Source of the DNA: Cytophagales bacterium
GTDB taxonomy: Bacteria; Bacteroidota; Bacteroidia; Cytophagales; Cyclobacteriaceae
Assembly (NCBI GenBank): GCA_003454975.1
Contig: DMST01000116.1
Coordinates: forward strand, 13,304 to 77,303
Reading direction: 5' to 3'
Length of the DNA: 64,000 nt
The notes beneath the pieces are model-generated. The model was given only the letters and a program-made list of their open reading frames with translations, made no database searches and was not told where the DNA came from. Numbering within the stretch: position 1 is the first letter of the stretch; each line of letters opens with the position of its first letter. Both the position numbers and the translations under genes were made by a program. Positions 7,848-15,467 of the stretch are shown here, in pieces.

Positions 7848-9806
7848 CTATTTTTCCAAAGTATGTCGCTTGATTTTACCAAGTAGCTCCTCCGGATTGA
7901 AAGGTTTGGTGACAAAATCGTTCATCCCCACTTCAAAAACACGGTGCTTAGATCCCAATTGTACCGAAGCTGTGAGAGCAATGATGGGAATCTCATGCAG
8001 GTTGGTATGCCGCAAAGCCCTTATCCTCTTTGTTGCCGTAAATCCATCCATCTCGGGCATTTGTAAGTCCATCAGGATGAGATCAAACTCAGCAAATTCC
8101 ACCTTTTTGAGGGCTTCTACACCGTTGTGAGCGGTGTCCATATTGGCATTCCACTTCCGTAAAAATTTTCGGATTACCATTTGGTTCACGGCATTGTCTT
8201 CCACTACCAGTACCCGAAGGCCTTCCAGATCTTCTTCGTTATTTACGGGTTTGGGGCTGGGTGCACTGTGGTTTAGGGTGCTGATGGGCAGGTTGAGTAC
8301 GAAGGAGAATTCCGACCCCCGATCTTGTTGGCTTTTGACAGCTATCTTGCTGTCCATCAGTTCTAGCAGGCGCTTCACAATGGACAGGCCTAGCCCACTA
8401 CCACCAAACTTACGGGTGGTACCGGTGTTCTCTTGCACAAACGACTCGAAGATTGCCTCTAGCTTATCCGGGGCAATGCCAATACCGGAATCCGCCACGG
8501 TATATTTTAGGGTCACCGACTCTTCATCTTCCTCCATGCTTTTCACCGATACTGTGATGGTACCCTTCTCGGTAAATTTGATGGCGTTGGACACCAAGTT
8601 GTATAGCACTTGGCTAATCCTCACCGGATCCCCAATTAGCTTCCGCGGAATACCCGGGTCTAGAAACGTGCGGAGCGTAAGCTTTTTCTGAAGAGCCTGA
8701 TTCTGGAAACTACTCTTCAGGTTGAGGAGCAGTTCTTCCAGGTCAAATTCTACTTCCTCCAGAATGACCTTGCCGGCCTCAATTTTATTGAAATCCAGGA
8801 TGTCATTGACCAAGCTCAGGAGGTTCTCAGCCGAAAGCTGTAGAATTCGCAAGTTCTCTTCTTGCTCCGGCTTGGGGTTGTCTTCAATCAGTAAGTGGGC
8901 CATGCCTATCACCGCATTCATAGGCGTACGGATTTCATGGCTCATCATACTCAGGAAATCCTCCTTGGCCTTGGCTGCTCCTTCGGCCCGTTTCCGTTCC
9001 TCTACCAACTCCTTCTCCTTTTCCTTGCGTTGGCGAATCTCCTCTTCCAGAAGGTGCGTATTCCGGCGCATTTCCTCCTCGGCGGTTTGCAAGTGGTTAA
9101 AGGCTTCGGTGAGGGTTCTTTCTTTCACCCGTAGTTCCTCGCTGGTTTTCTTTTGGCCCTTCAGTAACTCCAGAATGGTGCCTTCGTAGTTCCGGTTGAT
9201 TTGCTGCAGAAACCAGATACTCCCAATAATCCCGATGCTAATCACTGCCATCACGACAGTATTAGAATAATACCGGGTGTCTGTAATAATTCCTAGTTGG
9301 ATAGGATCTACCTCAAAGAAGCGGTGCAAAGGATCGAAGGAGAGTAAAGCCAATAAATTAAACACTACCGAAAAGACCATTTCCCTGCGTTCAGATAGGT
9401 CAAACAGAATCAACGGTATGACCAAGGGGAGTACCATGAGGAACTTAGGCATGAAGAACTGATAGATTTCTGCCTCCTCCGGGTTGATCCACTTATTGGT
9501 GATGCTGGTAGATAATATGATGATGGGCGGGACTATAGATATAGCTAGCCGGGTGAACAGATACTTACCCAGGTTATTAACAAAAGGGAACGATAATAAG
9601 GTGAGGGCCATTAGGCTGGCCATAAATACCCCTAAGCCATTTTCTACCAGTGCCAGAAACATAATGGCAATAATGGTGGCTAAGGTTGCACCTAGCAGGC
9701 TGATTCTGTTGGAGAGTAGGATCCGTCTGCGCAAAGCAAACTCCATCTCGTCATTAGTACCTAAGTAGGAGATGGTATTCCAGATTTGGGAAAGGAAACG
9801 GATCAT
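7848..9806 (-). CDS. Membrane hybrid sensor histidine kinase (6TM-coil-HisKA-HATPase-REC)
   Basis: A 652-residue kinase. Residues about 25-205 hold six hydrophobic segments; a coiled coil follows (about 205-285). HisKA has phosphoacceptor H290 in MMSHEIRTPMN. The ATPase domain shows the N box (LVSNAIKFTEKG), G1 (DSGIGIAPDK) and G2 (GGSGLGLSIV). A C-terminal receiver domain (about 528-650) has D580 in ILMDLQMPEMDG and the conserved Thr and Lys (ALTAS, TKPF). No periplasmic sensor domain is present, so sensing is probably by the membrane part. That part resembles the N-terminal membrane domain of the three divergent GAF proteins: compare LPLVIPLILFDLSERREM here with LPFLVWDPRESRML in the third. 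No separate output regulator lies next to it. It may be cotranscribed with nuoH-I-J downstream. Confidence 0.92.
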   Translation of the reverse strand: MIRFLSQIWNTISYLGTNDEMEFALRRRILLSNRISLLGATLATIIAIMFLALVENGLGVFMASLMALTLLSFPFVNNLGKYLFTRLAISIVPPIIILSTSITNKWINPEEAEIYQFFMPKFLMVLPLVIPLILFDLSERREMVFSVVFNLLALLSFDPLHRFFEVDPIQLGIITDTRYYSNTVVMAVISIGIIGSIWFLQQINRNYEGTILELLKGQKKTSEELRVKERTLTEAFNHLQTAEEEMRRNTHLLEEEIRQRKEKEKELVEERKRAEGAAKAKEDFLSMMSHEIRTPMNAVIGMAHLLIEDNPKPEQEENLRILQLSAENLLSLVNDILDFNKIEAGKVILEEVEFDLEELLLNLKSSFQNQALQKKLTLRTFLDPGIPRKLIGDPVRISQVLYNLVSNAIKFTEKGTITVSVKSMEEDEESVTLKYTVADSGIGIAPDKLEAIFESFVQENTGTTRKFGGSGLGLSIVKRLLELMDSKIAVKSQQDRGSEFSFVLNLPISTLNHSAPSPKPVNNEEDLEGLRVLVVEDNAVNQMVIRKFLRKWNANMDTAHNGVEALKKVEFAEFDLILMDLQMPEMDGFTATKRIRALRHTNLHEIPIIALTASVQLGSKHRVFEVGMNDFVTKPFNPEELLGKIKRHTLEK

Positions 9807-10146
9807 GTTGGTTGCAAAAGAATCCTAATGCAGGAAGATATCCATTAAGAAAGCAAAATAGTTAAAAAAATGAAGCAGATAACCAGGGAAGCTGGATGTG
9901 TTCTTTTTCCTGTTCCCCCATTTCCCATACTCTTATCGTAATAGCCTTGTCTTTCCACGTAGGATAGGGGTTGTGAATTTGTCATCGAAAACGCCTACCA
10001 CCGCTGGGAAGTTATAGTCTGATTGTTCGTGATAAGATCTCTTTATGTACTGTTACGCAAAGGGCGTAAAATGCCTCTCTGCTATATCTCTTTCCAATTT
10101 TGGTAGGTTTGATTACATTCGCTATCTACATTCCTCATAAACTGAT
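9807..10146. other. Divergent intergenic region between kinase and first GAF gene
   Basis: 340 bases without a gene, between two outward-facing starts. A TAGGTTTG box at 10104-10111 fits TAnnTTTG and lies 36 bases before the GAF gene; no clear -33 element accompanies it. No palindrome or RNA gene was recognised. Confidence 0.5.
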
Positions 10147-11532
10147 ATGGCATCCATGTGGCGATATATTGTTGATTCTGGAGTAAAACCTGATCAACCT
10201 GACTTTCTTCAGGATCAACTTAGGCTTACCAATATTATTGGCTTAATCATTGGCTTGTTAGTCGGTGGTGGATTTGCGGTATTGTCTTATTTTTTAATCC
10301 CTGAATTGGTTTGGATTCCTGGTATTGGTGCACTGGCTGCCGCACCTGCTTTCTTATACAATAGATTAGGATTACGGAGAATCAGCCGGTTTGTCATTGC
10401 GGTTGTTCCCTGTGTATTAGTTAACGGATATAACGGTTTTCTTACCGATTCAGGAAACTTTCCCTTGTATGGAATTGGAATGATTTCCTTAGGATTTGCC
10501 ATGTTGCCCTTGGTGGTTTTCGCTTACGCTGAGTATGCCATTCTTATTACTTCCCTACTCATTAACCTTGCCGTGGTATTGACCCTGCCTTACTACGAAG
10601 GATTTTTAGTGCTAGAAACGACCTTCAATAGAGAAATTTTCGAAACCGGTTGGATGCGTGATGTTAGTACGGCTGTAGGAATGGTAGTTGCCTTTAGCAA
10701 TATGTTCTTGGTGGTGGACCTTAACCGGAAGAAGAGCCGTCGACTCCAACAAATATTGGCTGAAGCGAACGAAAAGAACGAAGCCTTGCAGGTGTCACAA
10801 ACCAAGGCGGAAAAGGCTATAGATGAACTAGGCAAGACACAAGATATAGAGAAAGGTCGCCAGTGGATAGCCGAAGGGAATTCGGATGTAAATGGCCTGC
10901 TCCGTGAACATCAGTCCGATCTTGCTAAGGGGTACAATAAGCTCATTAGCTTCATTGTGAAATATTTGAATGCCCAGCAAGGTGCCATTTTTGTGGCCGA
11001 GGAGGTAACCCATGGATCTGAAGAAATAGTCCTTAAACAACGGGGTGGATATGCCCTTGGTAAGGAGAGATACAGAGGGTTTGAGATACAACCTGGCGAA
11101 GGTATTGCTGGGACGGTGTATGTGGAGAATAAGCCGATAATATTAGAAGAGTTGCCAGGCGATTTTTTGAGAATTAGCTCTGGACTGGGTGACGAACGAC
11201 CCATTGCTGGGGCCGTATATCCTATGCAGCTAGAGGGTACCGTAGAAGGGGTGATTGAGATTTATTCATTCACACCATTTGACAGTGTACAGAAGGAGTT
11301 TTTGAAGAGAGTGAGCGATACCATCGGTTCCAATATCAACATTGCGCGAGCCAATGACCGAATTAAGGAATTGCTAGAGACCTCCTTGCAGCAAACAGAA
11401 GAGTTAAGGGCCCAAGAAGAAGAGATGCGTCAGAACACCGAAGAGCTATTGGCTACCCAGGAAGAGATGAAAAGGAAAGAGCAGGAATACATCAAAGAGA
11501 TAGAGGATCTGAGAGGCAAGCTAGGTAACTAG
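10147..11532 (+). CDS. Membrane-GAF-coiled-coil protein, first of three paralogues
   Basis: A 461-residue protein. Residues 28-200 contain about six hydrophobic helices; 200-240 is a coiled coil rich in Lys, Glu and Ala; about 255-400 is a GAF domain with the conserved stretches LNAQQGAIFVAEE, EGIAGTVYVENKP and ISSGLGDERP; 400-461 is a second coiled coil with EEMRQNTEELLATQEEMKRK. No kinase, cyclase, GGDEF or DNA-binding domain follows, so it lacks a recognisable output. It is likely an inner-membrane sensor or scaffold acting through its coils on a partner, perhaps the divergent hybrid kinase, which has a similar membrane domain. The ATG at 10147 fits the paralogues' N-termini. The function is inferred; the domains are seen. 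Confidence 0.85.
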   Translation: MASMWRYIVDSGVKPDQPDFLQDQLRLTNIIGLIIGLLVGGGFAVLSYFLIPELVWIPGIGALAAAPAFLYNRLGLRRISRFVIAVVPCVLVNGYNGFLTDSGNFPLYGIGMISLGFAMLPLVVFAYAEYAILITSLLINLAVVLTLPYYEGFLVLETTFNREIFETGWMRDVSTAVGMVVAFSNMFLVVDLNRKKSRRLQQILAEANEKNEALQVSQTKAEKAIDELGKTQDIEKGRQWIAEGNSDVNGLLREHQSDLAKGYNKLISFIVKYLNAQQGAIFVAEEVTHGSEEIVLKQRGGYALGKERYRGFEIQPGEGIAGTVYVENKPIILEELPGDFLRISSGLGDERPIAGAVYPMQLEGTVEGVIEIYSFTPFDSVQKEFLKRVSDTIGSNINIARANDRIKELLETSLQQTEELRAQEEEMRQNTEELLATQEEMKRKEQEYIKEIEDLRGKLGN

Positions 11533-11835
11533 ATTGCTCATCAATGTTTACTATCCAGGTATACCCCCTTTTGTTGGCCCTTTACTTCCGTCTTTAGTAG
11601 TGATTGCCACCTCCAATTTATATTCAACGAACTGATGGTTTTCAACCGGTAAGACATTGCGGTTGTTCCACCGATGAAGACCTCTCTTGCCGGGATGCCC
11701 CCTACTCTTTAGATGCAAGCATTTCTAAAGGGAATGTCCATTTTTTTTGATAGCTTTCGCTAGCGAGTATGTGGTTTATGGAAACTAAGTTCATTCTCCA
11801 ATACTTGTTGTGAAGGTACCTCTTGCTTCAATGGT
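11533..11835. other. Spacer between first and second GAF genes
   Basis: 303 bases with no gene, no convincing terminator and no TAnnTTTG box that I can see. Whether the three GAF genes share a transcript is undecided. Confidence 0.4.
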
Positions 11836-13239
11836 ATGTTAAAAGCATTTATACGACTTGGTGTTAAGGAAAACACGCCTTCCTGGGAGGAGCGAAAGCT
11901 GATTATTACCAACGGTCTTTCCCTTATCCTATTCATAATTGTTGGAGGCGCTTTTACTGCGGCTAGTTATTGGCTCTACAATCCCCTGCTGTTATATTCC
12001 CTGATTGGCTCCTCCTTCTTACTGCTTCCTTTGCTTATTAATGCAATGGGCCTTTCGAAACTTGCTAGGGGAGTGATGAGCCTGGTACCTATTGCACTTA
12101 TCTCGCTCTTGACCGCCAAACTCAGTACGGTACAGAGTGGGGTAGATCAGCCAGTAGGTACTCTCACCTTTTCGTTTTTGATCATAGTGGCATTGGTTTG
12201 GGACTTTACGCATGAGGCCGGTCATTTGGTAGCCTTTCTGTTCATCGCTTCAGGGCTTTTCTTATTGCTTTACCAATTCAACGCCTGGTTTGAATTTCCG
12301 GCAGCCGAAGCTCTTGATACTTCCATCTTGGAAGGGGGAACCCTGTTTGGATATATGATCAATCTATTGGCTGTATTGTGTTTGGCTGGCAGCTTATTGG
12401 TACTCCTGCAGCAGAACAAAATATCGGAAGCAAAGGCAGAAGCTGCACTGCAACAGGCAAAAGAAAAAACCACTCAGGTGGAGGCTAACGAGAAAAAGCT
12501 GCAAGAGAACCTTATCCAGATTAAAAAGTCACAGGAAGAGGAGAGGGTACGGCAATGGATAAATGAGGGCATGACTATGGTGACCAATATCCTAAGGAAG
12601 TCAGCCGATAGTCAGGAGATCTTTGATGAGCTGATGTCATTTATCGTAGGCTATACTCAATCCAATCAAGGTGCTGTTTTCACTACGGAGCAGCTAGATG
12701 AGCAAACTGTGGATGCTAATGGTGAATCGGAGTTGTTTTTGGTGCTGAGGTCCACCTACGCTTATGACAAAAAGAAATACCTGGAAAGGAAAATTGGAAT
12801 AGGGGAGGGGCTAGTAGGGCAAGTATACTTAGAGAAAGAAGAATACTTTTTGACTGAAATTCCAGAAAACTATGTCAACATATCCTCAGGATTAGGGGAT
12901 GCCCGTCCAAGATCCATTTTTATTATTCCTTTAGTGAATAATGATGAGGTGGAAGGGGTACTAGAGTTGGCAGCCTTTAAAGTATATGATGAACAGGAGA
13001 GGGAGTTTTTGAAAAACAGTGCCGAAATAATTGCGTCTCATGTACGGAACATAAGGGTACAGGAAAGAACCGAAAAGCTTCTCAAGCAGTCTCAAAAGCA
13101 GGCCGAAGAACTAAAAATACAGGAGGAGACGAGATTACAAAACGAAGAGGAGCTGTGGGCCATTCAAGAGGAAATGCGCCGCAATAAGCAATACGAAGAA
13201 AGCGGGGAAGATGATAGGGTTCGTAGTGGTAGATATTAG
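11836..13239 (+). CDS. Membrane-GAF-coiled-coil protein, second paralogue
   Basis: A 467-residue protein with the same layout as its neighbours: six hydrophobic helices (about 25-195), a coiled coil with KKLQENLIQIKKSQEEERVR (about 200-240), a GAF domain (about 245-400) with SNQGAVFTTEQ, GEGLVGQVYLEKEE and NISSGLGDARP, and a C-terminal coiled coil with QKQAEELKIQEETRLQNEEE. It is closer in sequence to the third paralogue than to the first; both share RQWINEG(or DG) directly before the GAF. The C-terminus is shorter and basic (DDRVRSGRY) instead of ending in the regular heptads of the others. No catalytic output domain is present. The ATG at 11836 matches the start of the first paralogue's homologous region. 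Confidence 0.85.
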   Translation: MLKAFIRLGVKENTPSWEERKLIITNGLSLILFIIVGGAFTAASYWLYNPLLLYSLIGSSFLLLPLLINAMGLSKLARGVMSLVPIALISLLTAKLSTVQSGVDQPVGTLTFSFLIIVALVWDFTHEAGHLVAFLFIASGLFLLLYQFNAWFEFPAAEALDTSILEGGTLFGYMINLLAVLCLAGSLLVLLQQNKISEAKAEAALQQAKEKTTQVEANEKKLQENLIQIKKSQEEERVRQWINEGMTMVTNILRKSADSQEIFDELMSFIVGYTQSNQGAVFTTEQLDEQTVDANGESELFLVLRSTYAYDKKKYLERKIGIGEGLVGQVYLEKEEYFLTEIPENYVNISSGLGDARPRSIFIIPLVNNDEVEGVLELAAFKVYDEQEREFLKNSAEIIASHVRNIRVQERTEKLLKQSQKQAEELKIQEETRLQNEEELWAIQEEMRRNKQYEESGEDDRVRSGRY

Positions 13240-13496
13240 CTGTGATGAGGAGATTTGGCTAATCTGAACATGAACTACTCACCGTTTTAATACTATAAAA
13301 ACATCGTCAAGATTTTATTAGTGTCTGAAAGTTTCGGATACTTGGTAGGATGTTCCGCGAAGTAAACGTGAGCGTATCCCCTATACCGGTGACTTGTCTC
13401 TATGGTTTTTTTTTGTGATTTTTTAGAGTCAATGAGCTATTTTGCCTGAACTTGAAACGAGTTTGGATTTTCAGGGGCAAAGGACACAGAAACCTT

Positions 13497-14924
13497 ATGA
13501 AAAAGATTATACATTTTATTCAAAAGTCAGGAGTAGAAGATAGTCAGCCAGATTGGTTTAAAAGGAGATTAGAAATTCTGAATTTTGTAGGAATTTTTAC
13601 TGGTTTGGGTGTCGGTTTTGGATTTAGTGTACTATTCTTAGCGGTAGGTTACGATACGGGTGTCCATTTGCCAGCCATTGGTTTCTTTACCTCCACACCC
13701 ACGTTTCTCTACAACCGATATTTAAAAGCATACAAGTTTGCTAAACTGCAAACAGGTTCTGGTCCTTTTATCCTAGTCTCAATTTTGCTGGTTAACATGG
13801 CTGTTCAGGGACGGGAGCCATATACAGCTTATTATGTTGTGGCTTTTGCCTTTAGTCTGCTCCCTTTCTTGGTATGGGACCCCAGAGAGTCTCGTATGCT
13901 AATTGCCAACCTCTCCTTCAATGCCTTGGGCCTGCTCATGATACCTGCGTCTGTTGAGCTGTTCGATTTCGAGCCCTACATTGACATGAGTACTTGGGAT
14001 CTCACCCTTTCTACTACGGGAGTCATCCTGTACCTGTCCATTGTCTTCTCGCTCATTGCTTCCTACGCTACCCTCTTTCTGCTGGTCAATTTCAATTATG
14101 TAGCGGAAACTAAGAATCAAACCTTATTGCAAGAGGCGAAGGAAAATGCCAAGCAGATTGCCGAGAATGAGAAAGAACTGCAAGGGAACTTAACGCAGAT
14201 TAAAAAGTCGCAAGAGGAAGAGAAAGAGCGTCAGTGGATCAACGACGGCATTACCGAACTCACCTCTATTCTCCGAAAGACGCAATCCAGCCAGGAGACC
14301 TTTGACGAAATGGTGTCCTTCATCGTGAATTATTCTGCTTCTAATCAAGGAGCGCTTTTCGAAACGGTTCGGCCAGATGAGATGGACTATAATAAGGATG
14401 TGTTCTTGGAACTTCGGTCCACCTACGCATACGGTCGGAAGAAATTCGTAAAGCGCCAGATATCTGAAGGTGAGGGACTCGTAGGGCAGGTGTTCCTGGA
14501 GAAGGAACCGTTTTATATGACCGAAGTTCCTGAGAAATATGTGAATATTACTTCAGGACTAGGTGAGGCACGTCCTCGGGCGGTTTTTATAGCCCCCTTG
14601 ATAGATAATGATGAAGTAGAAGGGATCCTGGAGCTGGCCTCTTTCAAAGTGTTTGGCAGCCGGGAAAAGGAGTTTTTGAAGCAGAGTACAGAAATCATTG
14701 CGGCACATATCCGGAACACCCGGGTGAATGAAAGGACCCGGCTATTATTAGAACAGTCTCAGCAGCAGGCTGAGGAGATGAAAGCCCAGGAAGAGGAAAT
14801 GCGTCAAAATGCTGAGGAAATGCAGGCAACTCAAGAAGAGATGCACCGGAAGGAAAGGGAGTATCTACAAAGGATTCAGCATTTAGAAAGTCAACTTGAA
14901 TCTGTGCAGCAGCCACAGGGCTGA
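13497..14924 (+). CDS. Membrane-GAF-coiled-coil protein, third paralogue
   Basis: A 475-residue protein: membrane helices (about 30-205), a coiled coil, a GAF domain (about 245-405) with SNQGALFETVR, GEGLVGQVFLEKEP and NITSGLGEARP, and a long C-terminal coiled coil with QAEEMKAQEEEMRQNAEEMQ. I chose the ATG at 13497 rather than the in-frame TTG 45 bases upstream. From the ATG, MKKIIHFIQKSGVEDSQPDW lines up with the first paralogue (WRYIVDSGVKPDQPDF); the upstream codons have no counterpart. It carries the motif LPFLVWDPRESRML, which links this domain to the membrane part of the kinase at 7848-9806. An intrinsic terminator follows, closing the set. Confidence 0.87.
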   Translation: MKKIIHFIQKSGVEDSQPDWFKRRLEILNFVGIFTGLGVGFGFSVLFLAVGYDTGVHLPAIGFFTSTPTFLYNRYLKAYKFAKLQTGSGPFILVSILLVNMAVQGREPYTAYYVVAFAFSLLPFLVWDPRESRMLIANLSFNALGLLMIPASVELFDFEPYIDMSTWDLTLSTTGVILYLSIVFSLIASYATLFLLVNFNYVAETKNQTLLQEAKENAKQIAENEKELQGNLTQIKKSQEEEKERQWINDGITELTSILRKTQSSQETFDEMVSFIVNYSASNQGALFETVRPDEMDYNKDVFLELRSTYAYGRKKFVKRQISEGEGLVGQVFLEKEPFYMTEVPEKYVNITSGLGEARPRAVFIAPLIDNDEVEGILELASFKVFGSREKEFLKQSTEIIAAHIRNTRVNERTRLLLEQSQQQAEEMKAQEEEMRQNAEEMQATQEEMHRKEREYLQRIQHLESQLESVQQPQG

Positions 14925-14953
14925 CCTACACAAAGTATAACGCATAATTGATG

Positions 14954-14983
14954 AAGGGTCTCCAAAGATGGAGGCCCTTTTTT
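14954..14983 (+). terminator. Intrinsic terminator after the third GAF gene
   Basis: A 10-bp stem (14954-14963 with 14970-14979, one G-T pair) and a 6-base loop, with six T from 14978. It separates the GAF genes from the PKS. Confidence 0.9.
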
Positions 14984-15236
14984 GTTGACCGTGTGTGTGG
15001 TTTCCTAGTGAGATTCGGCTAGACAGCGTTGTCTTTCACATGAGTGCATTAATCGAAAATATCAGGCTATCCACCTAGTATATTTTTTTTGTCCGCTAAT
15101 TCTAGTTAGTTATGTAGGGTAACTAGTTGAATGTAAAATTAATATTCAAATAATGTCAATCAGAAAACTTTCTTACAGGCTTTTATCGTATTAACAGTCA
15201 TGCATTCATCCTAAAATACCCTGATGGATTAAAAAG

Positions 15237-15301
15237 TGTTCAAAAAATTCAAAAAACTTACATAAGAATGTTTTTTGCATTTTTGGTAATATTTTTGAAC
15301 A
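15237..15301. promoter_or_regulatory. Nested inverted repeats before the PKS gene
   Basis: Outer arms TGTTCAAAAA (15237-15246) and TTTTTGAACA (15292-15301) are perfect over 10 bp. Inside them CAAAAAAC (15250-15257) and GTTTTTTG (15270-15277) are perfect over 8 bp with a 12-base loop. This could be a repressor or activator operator, or an RNA structure in the leader. The A/T runs raise the chance of coincidence. Confidence 0.45.
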
Positions 15302-15467
15302 TCTGGTCGATGCTTTTATAAGGGAAAAGCAATAATAGAACTCCAAAAGCAGGCCTCACGGGCAGTATAGAAGGGGTGCAGGTAATTTTCCGCCAGCTAG
15401 AAAAAACGTAACTTCTAAATCAGAATTCATACGGTCAGTCGTAAATAAATTTTCAGACAAACAGGAA

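Larger units (their letters stand above)
14925..15467. other. Regulatory gap upstream of the polyketide synthase
   Basis: 543 bases without a gene. It begins with an intrinsic terminator (14954-14983) and then becomes very AT-rich. It contains nested inverted repeats at 15237-15301. TATTTTTG at 15290-15297 fits the -7 consensus but lacks a well-spaced -33 box. The leader to the PKS start would be about 165 bases, unusually long for this window. Confidence 0.55.

Noticed and set aside
13452..13496. Longer start (TTG) of the third GAF gene
   Set aside because: The extra 15 residues have no counterpart in the two paralogues; the ATG at 13497 aligns with them.
15290..15297. TATTTTTG as the PKS promoter
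   Set aside because: The nearest upstream TTTG is only 12 bases away, too close for a -33 box, and the site is part of an A/T-rich inverted repeat; left undecided rather than called.
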